From Linanthus parryae (Eukaryota; Streptophyta; Magnoliopsida; Ericales; Polemoniaceae), in assembly GCA_023055425.1 (NCBI GenBank), contig JALGPY010000001.1:31609001-31673000 (forward strand): a stretch of 64,000 nt of DNA, written 5' to 3'. A program made the position numbers and the translations under genes. Every line of letters starts with the position of its first letter. Position 1 is the first letter of the stretch. This document shows positions 29,369 to 40,981 of the stretch, in pieces. Under the pieces are notes generated by a model that worked only from the letters and a program-made list of their open reading frames with translations, had not been told where the DNA came from and did no database searches.

Positions 29369-32300
29369 ATGGCAAACAATTCATCGAATTCATCACACTC
29401 CCTACGAGCTGTTCTTGAGAAGGACGAGCTTTCTGGAACCAACTTTCTGGACTAGTACATAAATTTAAGAATTGTTCTTAAACAAGAAAAGAAACTGTAC
29501 ACACTAGAAGAAGAAGTTCCAGATGGTCCAGAGAACAATACGCCAGCAGCCCTAAAGGCGTATCAGAAACGTGTTGACGATGCTAATGATGTGGCCTGCC
29601 TTATGCTTTGCACAATGACTCCTGAGCTTCAGAAGCAACATGAGAACATGAATGCAGTAGATATGATCGAACACTTGAAGAAGATCTTTCAAGAGCAGGC
29701 AAGGGTTGAACGGTATGAGGTTTCTCGGGCATTTTTCAAGTGTCACTTGGCGGAAGGGAACCCAGTAGGACCGCATGTGTTGTGGATGATCGGGTATCTT
29801 GAGAATCTCGATCGCCTAGGGTCCCCGATTGGTCAAGAGTTGGCCACAGATCTCATTCTGTAATCGTTGCCGGATAGTTATGGACAGTTCATCATGAACT
29901 ATAACATGAATGAGATCGCCGAGCCTCTGCCAGAGCTACTCAATATGTTGAGGACAGCTGAACAATCCATCAACAAGGGAAAGGGCAAGGCCATAATGAT
30001 GGTGCAGAAAGGAAAGGGTAAAAGGTTTGCTTCTACCTCCAAGGGTAAAAGCAAGGCAGTTGCTAAACCTAAGGACACTGCTCTTAAACCTGCTGGTGGC
30101 ATAGCCAAAGGCGTGATCAAGGGTGATTGTCACTACTGCAGTCAGCCTGGACACAGGAAGAGGAATTGCCCAAAGTATCCGGAGGATAAAAGGCTTGGGA
30201 TAGTGATCCCACAACCACCAGGTATTTTTGTTATAGATGTTAATTTAACTACTTCTTCATCTTGGGTATTGGATACTGGATGTGGATCTCATATTTGTCG
30301 AAATATGCAGGATCTTAGTAGAAGTAGAAGATTAGCAAAAGGAGAGGTGGACTTGCGCGTTGGGAATGGAGCAAGAGTTGATGCATTGGCTATAGGCGTG
30401 TATAGGCTGTCTCTGCCTTCTGGATTAGTATTAGAATTAGATAATGTCGAGCAAGAGTTTATGTTCCTGCTATGAGTAAGAAAATTATTTCCGTATCTTG
30501 TTTGGAAAAGAAAGGTTTTACTATTTCAGTAAAGAACAAATGTTGTTCAATTTATTTTGATAGTATTCACTATTGTAGTGCGCAATTATTTAATGGATTA
30601 TATATCCTTGATCTAAGCTATCCAATCTATAACATAAATACTAAGAGGATTAAAATGAATGATTTAAATCCTGCTTATCTATGGTATTGTCATCTAGGCC
30701 ATATAAATGAGAAACGTGTATCTAGACTCCATAAGGATGGATTCCTAGACTCATTTGATTTTGAATCATATGAGACATGTGAGGCTTGTTTGTTGGGAAA
30801 GATGACAAAGTCCCCTTTCAACAAGAAAGGTGAAAGAACTAGTGAGCAATTAGCACTCATACATACTGATGTGTGTGGGCCGTTTTCTACACCTGCCAGA
30901 GGTGGTTATGTCTACTTCATTACATTCACTGATGATTTCAGTAGATATGGATTTGTATACCTTATGAAGGCTAAATTCGAATCTTTTGAGAAATTCAAGG
31001 AATTTAAGAATGAAGTAGAGAAGCAACTTGGAAAAAAGTATCAAAGCTCTACGATCAGATCGAGGAGGTGAGTACTTGAGCCAAGAGTTTGACGATTTAT
31101 CTTAGAGAGTGTGGGATATTATCTCAACTCACTCCACCCGGAACGCCACAATGGAATGGCGTATTCGAGAGGAGGAATCGAACCTTGTTGGACATGGTGA
31201 GATCTATGATGTGTCAAACAGATCTTCTGTTATCCTTTTGGGGCTACGCTTTACTTTGTGCAGCTTTCACCACTAATCGTGTTCCATCCAAATCAGTCAT
31301 GAAGACACCACATGAGATGTGGAGTGGGAGCCGTCCCACAGTGTCATTTATGAGGATATGGGGCTGCGATGTTTATGTAAAAAGTTTACAGCCAGATAAA
31401 CTCGGGCCGAAATCGGATAACTGTAAATTTGTGGGATACCCTAAGGAAACTAAGGGTTATTACTTCTACAATCCAGCCGATAACAAAGTGTTTGTTGCTC
31501 GGACCGGCGTGTTTCTAGAAAGAGAATTTGTTTCTAAAGAAACAAGTGGGAGGACTGTAGAACTTGAAGAAGTTCAAGAACCACAAATTACTGATTCGGT
31601 TAAGGAACATGAACAGGAACCACAAGAACTTCGTAGATCGAGAAGAACCTGTTCAAGTAACATAAGAACTTCGTAGATCGAGTAGAGTGTGCCAGGAGCC
31701 AGAGAGGTATGGACTTCTCGTGACGGAAACTGGTAACACTATGCTCATAGGAGATGAGCCTACTACCTATGGAGAGGCCATGCAAGGGCCGGACCCTCGG
31801 AAGTGGCTAAAGGCCATGAGATCCGAGATGGAATCCATGTGCACAAACCAAGTATGGAATTTGGTGGAACCACCCCAAGGGGTACGCCCCATAGGGTGCA
31901 AGTTGGTCTTCAAGAAGAAGACCGACATGGATGGTAATGTAATTACCTATAAGGGCCGATTGGTGGCTAAAGGATTCAGACAGATTCATGGTATAGACTA
32001 TGATGAAACATTTTCTCTAGTCGCTATGACCAAATCCATCCAAATCCTACTTGCAATTGCGACTTACTATGACTAGAGATTTGGCAGATGGATGTCAAAA
32101 CATCGTTCCTTTATGGGAATCTTCTCGAGGATGTGTACATGACACAACCAGAAGGTTTTGTAGATCCAGAGCATGCAAATAAAGTCTATAAGCTTCAACG
32201 ATCCATTTATGGATTGAAGCAAGCTTCTAGGAGTTGGAATCGACTTTTTGATGAAGTTGTCAAAGAGTTTGAATTCATCAAGAACGAAGATGAATATTGT

Positions 32301-33309
32301 GTCTACAAGAAGGTTAGTGGGAGCTCCGTATCGTTCCTGATCTTGTATGTGGATGACATACTACTCATTGGAAAAGACATTCCTATGCTGAAATCAGTAA
32401 AGGATTGGCTAGGAAAGTGTTTATCAATGAAAGACTTAGGGGAAGCAGCCTATATACTTGGTATAAAGTTCTATAGGGATGCATCTAAGAGGTTGCTAGG
32501 CCTAAGTCAAAGTACATATATAGAAACGGTTCAACATGCAAGATTCCAAGAAGGGATTGTTGCCCATGTCTCATGGAATTACTCTTTCGAAGAGTGATTG
32601 TCCATTCAATAAGATTGAGATGGACCGCATGAGTAAGATCCCCTATGCCTAGGCCATAGGATCTATCATGTACGCCATGTTATGTACTAGACCGCACGTA
32701 TGAGTATGGCGAGCAGATATCAGTCTAATCCGGGTGAGAGTAACTGGATAGTTGTCAAGAACATCCTCAAGTACTTGAAAAGAACTAAGGATGCGTTCTT
32801 GATATTTGGAGGAGAGGAAGAGTTGCGTGTAACTGGTTACACGGATGCAAGCTTCCAAACCGACATAGATGATTTCAGATCGCAGTCGGGATTTGTGTAT
32901 TTCCTGAATGGAGGAGCTGTGAGCTGGAAGAGTTCCAAGCAAGAGACGATTGCTGATTCTACAACAGAGGCTGAGCATATTGCTGCAACTGGTGCAGCAA
33001 AAGAAGCTGTTTGGATTAGAAAGTTTGTTTCTGATCTTGGTGTAGTTCCTAGCATTGGGGATGACACAGTGTTGTATTGTGACAACACAGGCGCAATCGC
33101 TCAATCTAAGGAACCTAGATCACACCAAAAATCCAAACACGTACTCCGGAAGTTCCATCTTATTCATTATCGATAGAGGAGATGTGAAGATATGCAAGAT
33201 TCCTAAAGAAGATAATCTGGCAGATCCATTCACGAAGCCGGTTGTTCAGCGCAAGCATGAAGAGCACACTAGGGTGATTGGCATACGCGAGGCACCAGAT
33301 TGGCTCTAG
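29369..33309 (+). pseudogene. Gag-pol of copia F, broken
   Basis: ATG at 29369. In-frame stops at 29453 (TAG, where G has a tryptophan) and 29861 (TAA, where G has glutamine). Gag core (about 29370-29960); zinc knuckle CHYCSQPGHRKRNC (about 30130-30170); protease WVLDTGCGSHIC (about 30264-30300). Frameshift near 30455. Gag-pre-integrase WYCHLGHINEKR (about 30682-30718) and the integrase core follow. An extra A in the A-run at about 31031-31036 shifts the frame, then TPPGTPQWNG. RT has GCKLVFKKK, a stop at 32074, [23 protein letters not shown] and [10 protein letters not shown] (about 32344-32373, catalytic pair intact). A break near 32540 is followed by RNase H (GYTDASFQTD, STTEAEHIAA, KHVLRKFHLI) and the end IREAPDWL. 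Non-autonomous now. Confidence 0.9.
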
Positions 33310-33323
33310 TGCAAGTGGGAGAC
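33310..33323 (+). other. Polypurine tract of copia F
   Basis: TGCAAGTGGGAGAC immediately before the 3' LTR and just after the pol stop; the same sequence is found in G on the minus strand. Confidence 0.8.
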
Positions 33324-34729
33324 TGTTGGAATAGATTCCCTAGAGGCAATCTAATTTTAGTATGAATTGGCTAGAATAATCATTGTATTATTTGTGGAGA
33401 TATTTAATATAATGAAGTCCTTAGATTTACAAATCCTGTTGTTTATCTTAAATATCCCTAGTCAAATATAATGATTAACAGGACGATCATCTATAGACTA
33501 GTATGGGGTTGGATTGATATGGAGATATCACGATCCAACACATGGGTATGTATTAGGGGTAATGACATATTGGATTGACCCAAATCCGAGAAGGCTACAT
33601 ACAAGTTATGTAAAGTCACAAGCGCTTCTCGCGGTGATAGAATATTATCATCCTTAGACTTGAAGTCACTAGATCCTCTAGTTGTGGAATATTGTGCTTT
33701 GACAACGCCAAACGCTATTCCGTAACTGGGCAGTTATAAAAGTGCATGTTGGGCACAATAGGAAACAAGCTTAGAGATGGTGAGTGATGTATATATGATT
33801 TGTTCCTCCCACATAACGGGAGCAGTTATCCGAGGCCACTCGAGGGATGGCGCCTATGGATTGTCTGGCTAGACTCATATGAATCAATATGGGGATATTG
33901 ATGTCATATGCATGGATAGGGCTATTCCCAGGATCGAGAAACATGGATTGAATATACGAGTGTGACTTGTATGTCTCGTGTCCAATCCGGGTAATGAGAC
34001 AAAGGGATGCGATAATAAGATCACAAGGTTTTGTCAAGATGACAATTTCAATTAATTGGATAGCATGGATGTGTTGCTAGACACCGCTCCATGTTTGTAA
34101 ATAGTTACTACCAGTTAAGTAGAAATCTATGGGGTCACACGCCATTTTGATATAATTGGACAAGATACTTAATTAATAGAGATTAATTAAAAGGATCATA
34201 TTGCAACAAGTTGCTAACTTATTAGGACTAACTAGCATATAATACTAGTCCATATATGGATATGATTAGTATTGGGCCCTTTATGGAAACAACTAGGAGT
34301 AGTTGGACTATATAAGGGAACTCCTTCCTTCCCTCTCAATACATGTTATTCATAACACATATTGAGAGGAGAGAAAAGAGTTGAGAGCAAGCAAGTAAGA
34401 GGCCGAAGCCTCCTACCCGCCGCCCCAAACCCGTCGGCCACATCAAGGGGGCCGAAACCTTCCTTGTGGCTTTGTTGCGTGATTTCTTTGTCTCCTTCCT
34501 CCGTTCTAGCTAGCACAAGAAGGTTGGAAGGTCCAATTCTCTATCCTAGGTGTGGATCAACCGTAGAGAACGTGACATTATTCGCATTTGAAGTCATCAA
34601 AGGAGAACCCAAAGGTAAACGCAAATCAAGCATTTACTATCGTTATGTGTTCTTGACTTGTGATCCTTGGAGGGATTTGAACGGAATAATTATCTTCTTC
34701 CGCTGCGATTCCATGTTCAAAACCCTACA
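33324..34729 (+). repeat. 3' LTR of copia F
   Basis: 1,406 bp, TGTTGGAATAG to AACCCTACA, followed by the TAAGT duplication. Confidence 0.93.
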
Positions 34730-35960
34730 TAAGTGACAATCTATCTCAATGTGTTTCTTTCGAGCATAAAAAACATCATTGAGAGCGATCTGAATGGCGG
34801 GTAGTAGCACCAGAATGTGGCATTCCCATACCAGATAAATCCCATCGCAGTTATATAAGCTCTTGAGAAGCATCAGCTAATGCACAATACTCGGCTTCTG
34901 TACCGGACCGAGCAACGACAGTTTGCTTCATTCTGCACCAGGATATGAGCGAGTTGCCCAAGATGAAACTATACCCCGTAATGGAACATCTTTCGGCCGG
35001 ATCACCAGCTCAGTCAGCATCTGAGAACCCATGAAGAATGGGTGTAGAATCAGCAAAAATATATAGACCACGAAACATATTGTCTTTCACATACCGGAGA
35101 ATACGAAGGACATCAGCATATGCATAGAACGAGCAATCTGAAAATAACTAGATTGATGAAGATCATAAGCTTTGTCGGGATGGGTGATTGTGAGATGAAC
35201 TAGACTACAAATAATTTGTCGATACCGAGTGGACCAAATAACAATTCACCCTCCCAGGGTGTAATCTTCATGTTGGGCTCGAAAGTGGTGAAAGTGACCT
35301 TTTGATCAGTCAGTTCTACACAATAAATTATATCGGAAGCATACTTTTCCTATGAGAGTGAGTATCCATCAGTATCAGAAAGTGACCTCAAGACCCAAGA
35401 AATAACTTAGATGCCCCAAATATTTCATCTCAAAGTGGTGATTGAAGGACTCTTTTAACTTAGCAGTACCGAAAAGATCATATCCAGTAATTATCATGTC
35501 ATCAACATACATCAGCAAAAGGATAATTCCACGATTAGTACGACAAATGCGAATATCTGAATCATACGCACTAGAAGAGAAGCCAAGCTTGAGCACCGTG
35601 GAACGCAACTTATTGAACCAAGCCCGAGGGACTTGTTTCATACCATAAAGCTCACGACGCAAGTGACATACTCTGAGCCAGAAACTTTGAGGTCACGTGG
35701 AGGCTACATATACACCTCCTCTTTAAGTTCACCGTTAAGAAGTGCATCTTGACATCCATCTGGAACAAAGACCAGCGCCTCTAAGCAGCCACGACTATCA
35801 AAGTGCGAACTGTGATGAACCGAGCAAATGGAGCAGATATCTCCTAATACTCAATACTATACTCCTGTGTGAATCCCCTTGCTACCAAACATGCCTTATA
35901 TCTTTCAACATATTCATCCGACAGAGTCTTAACCCTATATATCCATCTACACCCCGCTAA
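34730..35960 (-). pseudogene. RT and RNase H of copia H
   Basis: On the minus strand 35662-35375 is open and encodes RT: ELYGMKQVPRAWFNKL, then LLMYVDDMIITG with the catalytic Asp pair, then MKYLGHLSYFLGLEV. To the right (35960-35670) are fragments of the RT N-terminal half. To the left, 35060-34860 gives GDPAERCSITGYSFILGNSLISWCRMKQ (split in frames) and SGTEAEYCALADAS, the RNase H. At 34810-34730 is IQIALNDVFYARKKHIEIDCHL, where copia F cuts in. Several stops. Confidence 0.8.
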
Positions 35961-36190
35961 GGTTTCGTGACGGGTAACTGAATCAGATCCGAAGTCTTGG
36001 TATTTTCCAAAACAGCTAGCTATTCTTCCATCGCTTTAACCCATCGTGGGTCATCTCTTTATTGCCGATACCAATGAGGTTCTGGATATTCAATGGTTGT
36101 AATCATAACAAAATCATGAAATCAATCAGGTGTGGTCTTCTCTCTGGTAGAACAACAAAGTTCAGTAGTCTCAGATAGCTTCGAATAGGA

Positions 36191-37270
36191 TCATTGATCG
36201 GAGTTCAATCCGAGGAATAACTTGATCCTCAAAATTAGCAGCAAATAATCAAAATCATCAACTCCATGATCATAAAGTTGTGCATGTGGCTCCGGGTCAA
36301 TAGTATGCTCAACCAAGGTGTTTGTGGCACCACCAGGAGAGGAAGTCGTCTCAGGAGTTGATTCTAGTGTTATGGGAATGTCGCGACAGTGATCAGGTGA
36401 ATCATCAGATAAAAGGTTGTAAGTCGGATCGATGAATGCATGATTATCCACCAAGGTCGATGAAAGAAACGAAGAGAGGCCTCAGAATATCTTGTCTTCC
36501 CGGAAGACCACATGTCTAGAGATATAAAGGAATTTGGAGACTAGGTCCCAACAACGATATCATTTATGTTCAATGCCATAGTCAAGAAAGCAACATATGC
36601 GAGAAGGAGGTTCCAACTTTTTATGTTCGTGAGGTTGTAGGAGAACGAGACACACGCTTCCGAACACACGAAGTGATGCGTAATTAGGGGGCACTCCATG
36701 AAGCGTCTCGTAGAGTGTTATATTTTGTATGGTGGGAGTCGGAACACGGTTTATTGTATGGACAACAGAGAGATAAGTTCCCCCCAAGAAACATTCAAGA
36801 CTAGAGGAAAATATGAGCATGGAATGTACTGAATCAAGTATGTGGCGATGCCTACGTTCTGCACCACCATTCTGTTAGAAGTACCTGGGCTTGAGCGCTG
36901 TAAAAGGGTCCCTAGACTACGTATACTCACAAGAAATTGCGAGTCTCTGTATTCTCCTACATTATTAGCCCAAAATACTTTGATGGGAAAAGAAAATTGA
37001 TTTTTAACCATGGCAGCAAACTCCTGATAAATATGTGGTAGTTCAAAACGGTTTTGAGTAGATATGTCCAAGTATATCGGGTGAAGTCATCAATAAAGAT
37101 AGCAAAATATCTATAATCACCCATATTTGCATGAGGGGAAGGACTCCAAACTTCAGTATGAACTAAATAAAAAGGAGTTTAAGAGACGGACTCGCTCTTA
37201 TGGAAGGGCATTGCTGGTTCTTTTGCTAACTGGCACGGAAGACAATCAAAATGTTTACTTCCAACCTAAC
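36191..37270 (-). pseudogene. Integrase and linker of copia H
   Basis: On the minus strand 37071-36751 carries the integrase core: ELPHIYQEFAAMVKNQF, FWANNVGEYRDSQFL (the catalytic Asp before N is changed to Ala-Asn relative to the usual RSDNGGEY) and a broken PGTSQQNG-like site. Then 36820-36560 has INRVPTPTIQNITLYE and FGSVCLVLL, the C-terminal integrase region, and 36454-36191 an acidic linker. Stops and shifts lie between. Non-functional. Confidence 0.75.
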
Positions 37271-37475
37271 CAAGATTTCCACTAGAAGCAAGCTTAGAAA
37301 AGACACCAAATGAAGCATGGCAATGCCTGTAATACCAAAGACTAAGAGTAGGCATACATGCGGTCATACATAAGTAGCAGAATGCGTCACAAAGGAAGGC
37401 GGAAGCTTCAGACTAGTGAGCTCATATAGACGACCGTTTTACCAACCAACTCCGAGAGTTTTCCTTGTCTTAGGA

Positions 37476-38263
37476 TCATATACGCGACACCCACTTACAA
37501 GAAAATGTCACATCAGATCCATCTTTATATATTTGTCCCACAGATACTCGATTCATCGTGAGACCAGGAACCAGGAGAGCATCCATTAGTGAAAAGTTAT
37601 CCTGAGAAACATGTCTCTTGCGAGTAGCTTGCATATGTGTACCGTCAGCTGTATGGATAGTGGAAAACCCTAGAGCATCTAGCTGTGAATCAAATACTGT
37701 AGAATCATAAGTCATATGCTTACAACATCCATAATCAAATTACCATGACTTCGTATTGGAGGTGGTAGAGAGAGAAGCACGAGATTCCTTCTTGAGTATC
37801 AAATCCAGGAGACGCTATATAAGCATAGCATATTCAGACTATGAAGTCTCATAGGGGATATTAGAAGAATCGTTAACATGAGCAACCATAGTATAACTGG
37901 TCTTTTCCAGTAACTTTGGATGCTAATGACACTCATATAAATAGTGACCTTAACTTTTGACCCAACAATACATGCAACGGCGGGTAGGGCAGTGAGGAAG
38001 CTCGTGTCTTCGCTTATGACAATAAGTGTATTGAGAAGCCATGTATGATAACCAGTATGATCACGAAATACCAACAGGAACACAGAATAACAACCCAAAT
38101 ATCTAAGAACGGAACTAATAAGCTTAAGTTGCGAAGAACCATAAATAAATATATAAAATCTCAATAAACGGACGCCGAAATCGATGATAGTATATATACG
38201 GGAGTAGTAGTGGATGTAGATTCGGCCATATACGGGAGTAGTAGTGGATCTAATTTCGGCCAT
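37476..38263 (-). pseudogene. Gag end and protease of copia H
   Basis: On the minus strand about 38045-37935 gives two decayed zinc knuckles (YCHKRRHELPHC and CMYCWVKS.GHYLYEC). 37740-37476 gives the protease region FDYGCCKHMTYDS (active-site D-T/S-G changed to D-Y-G), then DGTHMQATRKRHV. The gag N-terminus is not found; sequence identity with copia fades at about 38263. Confidence 0.65.
38196..38263. repeat. Tandem duplication of about 34 bp
   Basis: ATATACGGGAGTAGTAGTGG...TTCGGCCAT occurs twice in a row with two or three differences, exactly where copia H fades out on its gag side. Confidence 0.85.
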
Positions 38264-38698
38264 TGGATTAAGGCAGAGTGAAGTATTTGCAGAACCAGTC
38301 TATATACTAATCATGGACTTACAAAAACGTTTGTGATGTATTTCATTTCAGTCCTGAATGATAGAAAATTAATCTTTGGATCTTCTAGTTTGCATCAGCT
38401 TTCAGTCAAGTCCTTCATATTTTCTACTACAGTGCAGTGTATCACATCATGACGATTGGTGACAGTATGGGCGACATTTCTTCATCCGCCAAGCTCAGAC
38501 GTTTTTGTAGTTGGAAAATAACGTTGAGACTGCGATATAAACATGCCTAAAATACGAGTTGAAAAGATTAATCCACTTTTTCTTTCAACATGTAATTTCT
38601 CACTAAATTCTTGTTACTTGTTGTTACATCAGTGTAAACCACCAGAAGAAAACCATCATCTTAGATTTACACAAACTCCTAATTCACTGAAATTACTA
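38264..38698. other. Downstream flank of the HECATE-like gene
   Basis: No ORF with recognisable content. This should include the 3' untranslated region of the minus-strand gene; its polyadenylation site cannot be fixed by eye. Confidence 0.5.
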
Positions 38699-39319
38699 TC
38701 ACAACCCACAAGTTTGAGAAGGTTGGCATTCCCTCCCAAACAAAGAATACTCCATATTTCCACTATTCCCCATCATCATCATCATATCCCTTGTTTGGAT
38801 CAGACCTATCCCACCATTCACAACCCCAGTAGAAGGAGAAGCTTGTTCCAAACACTGCACTTGTTTCTTCAAGAACTTCACATAATGTATAGCCTCGTCC
38901 AACATTGAAGCTGTATCCATTTTCGTCCCTCCTGGGACAAGTCTCTGCAGTATCCTTATCTTCTCGCTAATCCTCTCCCTCCGATGCCTCGCCGCCACGC
39001 TCTGCGGGTCCTTTGATATCTTCACGTTCCTCCTCTTGGGTGGCTTCACCGTCTCAGGGTCTATGTGCACCGGCTGCATCACCGCCATCCGGTATATCAT
39101 CTCCCTCATTGCCTCCATCGAGTTTCTCTGGTCGCTGTGGTCGGCATTGCCTCCCCTGAATCTCATCCCTGGAGGCTGAGTCATTGAGGTGGTGTTTGGA
39201 AATGGGTGATTGTGGTATAATGTGTCAATGCTGGTGGCGCTACCGCCCGAAAACTCATATTCCGGCGAGGAGAAGGCGGGGTTGGAGTCGAGCTGCATCA
39301 TCACTGTCATCATGTCCAT
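38699..39319 (-). CDS. HEC1/2: HECATE-type bHLH transcription factor (HEC1/HEC2-like)
   Basis: 206-residue intronless frame, ATG at 39319-39317, stop TGA at 38701-38699. Residues 70-100 contain [20 protein letters not shown] and [10 protein letters not shown], the block that precedes the bHLH in HECATE proteins. The bHLH is at about 104-153 ([19 protein letters not shown], then [20 protein letters not shown]). The basic region has Ser and Ala where classic G-box binders have His and Glu, as in all HECATE proteins, so plain E-box binding is not expected. The C-terminus has a Met-rich stretch (178-183). HEC1/2 of Arabidopsis are about 230-240 aa and also intronless, so this is slightly short but complete. 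Known role of the family: nuclear regulators of carpel transmitting tissue, stigma and shoot meristem. It has no visible lesion and is the one convincing host gene, flanked on both sides by retroelements. Confidence 0.93.
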   Translation of the reverse strand: MDMMTVMMQLDSNPAFSSPEYEFSGGSATSIDTLYHNHPFPNTTSMTQPPGMRFRGGNADHSDQRNSMEAMREMIYRMAVMQPVHIDPETVKPPKRRNVKISKDPQSVAARHRRERISEKIRILQRLVPGGTKMDTASMLDEAIHYVKFLKKQVQCLEQASPSTGVVNGGIGLIQTRDMMMMMGNSGNMEYSLFGRECQPSQTCGL

Positions 39320-39427
39320 TCTACAGAGGAAGCTTGGAACAGAGGAAAACAGAGGGGGGTTTCAGAGCTTTTTGAGGGTGGTGATGGATGATGATACAGT
39401 GAGTGGGCAATGTCAGTGGAAGGCTAG

Positions 39428-39437
39428 CTATATATTA
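39428..39437 (-). promoter_or_regulatory. TATA box of the HECATE-like gene
   Basis: TAATATATAG on the minus strand, about 110 bp upstream of the ATG, the distance expected for a short 5' leader. Confidence 0.5.
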
Positions 39438-40430
39438 GAAGTTGTGGGGTGATTTATTTAACCATTTTGAGAAGGTCCTGTGCTACATGCTTTGTACTTG
39501 AAAAATAGATTTGATAAAATAATATAAAAAAAAATAAAGTAAAATTATACAATATAATTGGTTTTATTCTCAAAAAAGTATAATTGTTTTTGGCCAGTAC
39601 AGTTGGAAAAGTTCGGACATCGTATGGTGAATTAATGACTTGTCATCCTCCACCAAATCAATTAAACAGTGCCCACAAGAAACATAGGTAGAGAGGAATA
39701 AAGAAAATTTAATCATAGGAGATGAATCTAGTAGATAGAATTGACAAACTAACGAAGTCAACCTAATGATTTTCATAAGTTAATGATTTTCACTATTTAA
39801 TTAAACTAATTAATTGTGGGTAAAAGACCGTTTCCACCCCCCCCCCCCCCCCCCCGAAAATTGGAAAAATTACATTTCGCTACTCTGACGTTTGGATAAA
39901 AACACTTTGCACCCCTGTAACGGAATATTCCGCAAACACTTGGCACCCTTTTGTCATGTTCCGTTAGAAAAGTGTGTGATTGAATTTTTTTAGACCATAT
40001 TGCCCCGATGTATTTTTGCCCCTGTTTATCGCCATCAATCAAAATTACATCACACTTCTCAATTCCCAAATCAAACCAAAATTTTAACACTTCGGTACAT
40101 GATTAAATCAGTAAAGAAAATATCATCAAACTCAATTACATTGAGTTTGGAAATAATAAACCATCATCCTCAACAAAAATTAGAGGTCATTAGCGTGATG
40201 GAATAGTATCAAAAAGATTTGACATACTAATGATTTGAATTTTTGTCGTCGTTGTTTGCTCATTGCTTCTCAGGAAGAGAGAAAAAGGGGAAGAGATAGA
40301 GGAATTCGGTTTAGAAATGAGGTGAATGAATTCAAGAAGTTATACATAGGGTGTAATTTATAATATTTTAGGGGTAAAATAGTCTTTCCCCCAGGTCTGT
40401 TAGCCCACCGTCAGCTCCATCCAAAAAAAA
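39438..40430. other. Upstream region of the HECATE-like gene
   Basis: AT-rich, no gene recognised. Contains a run of 19 C (39837-39855) and two near-copies of GGGTAAAA...TTTCCACCCC / TTTCCCCCA at about 39818-39840 and 40372-40394. These may bound a small unidentified repeat; ACACTTTG-type words inside occur in inverse orientation. Confidence 0.4.
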
Positions 40431-40699
40431 GTTCAAAGTGTCCGCAGTAAAACCCAATGAGTTTCTCTCTATAGAAAAAATGCTCTCCCATGTCTCCTCT
40501 CATGAACTTTGAAACTCTCGTGCAGAATTCAGTTACATCTCCGGCGATTGGACGCCGATGAAGATCCGTTCCTTCAGTGGCAGGATGTGAACGCGAAGAG
40601 AGGGTTTGTTCAGTCGCCGTTGCGAGTCAGGCTGATGAGTTCATATCCGTTCCTTGAAAATTCTGTGATGCTCTGCTCAGGCCTCCGGTAGGAATCTTC

Positions 40700-40981
40700 A
40701 TGGAAGATGATGGTCTATTCATAGATGATTCAGAGATGAATCGATCGCTAGTTACTTTAATCCTGCGAGACGATGGTAGGGCTTATATTCAGATTGCCTG
40801 TGATGCCCTTCATAAGATCCAAAGGCCTTGGAGTCGTGCTCTGATCCTTTACCTTCTGAGGAAGACGCCGGAGTTTGAATACACGCAGGAAAACCTGAGG
40901 TCTCAGTGGAAATTGAGGCGTGGATTCGAATTAACTGACATTGAGAATGGCTATTAGATCTTCCGATTCTATTGTGGTGAG
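40700..40981 (+). pseudogene. LINE ORF1, N-terminal part
   Basis: Starts MEDDGLFIDDSEMNRSL and reads PWSRALILYLLRKTPEF, then QWKLRRGFELTDIENGY, the DUF4283-type N-terminus of plant LINE ORF1 (RNA-binding). A TAG at 40955-40957 follows NGY, then IFRFYCGE up to the insertion of copia G. Confidence 0.8.

Larger units (their letters stand above)
26483..34729 (+). mobile_element. Copia element F, complete, long LTRs
   Basis: 8,247 bp with two LTRs of about 1.4 kb (26483-27887 and 33324-34729), a PBS, gag-pol and a polypurine tract. TAAGT at 26478-26482 and at 34730-34734 is a perfect target duplication. The gag start (MANNSSNSSHSLRAVLEKDELSGTNF) and the long LTR suggest the Angela-like branch; this is a judgement by eye. 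It is the same family as element G. The LTRs differ at many more sites than those of G, and gag-pol has several lesions, so F is older. Confidence 0.94.
25540..38263 (-). mobile_element. Copia element H, minus strand, old, carries a TRIM and copia F
   Basis: Minus-strand Ty1/copia remnant. Reading from right to left: zinc knuckles and protease (about 38045-37500), integrase (37270-36500), RT (35960-35370), RNase H (35060-34730), the end of pol (26482-26330) and a 3' LTR (26321 leftward). Copia F is inserted at the RNase H, and joining 34730 to 26482 restores the peptide IEIDCH...RYHLRGGTLHLKS and SSDQTAYIHTKS. The TRIM sits in the 3' LTR. The gag N-terminus and 5' LTR are absent; the right end stops near 38263. 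Many stops and frameshifts mark it as the oldest layer here. Confidence 0.78.

Noticed and set aside
38543..38908. Plus-strand ORF over the HECATE-like gene
   Set aside because: It overlaps the real bHLH frame on the opposite strand and has His/Ser-rich shadow composition.
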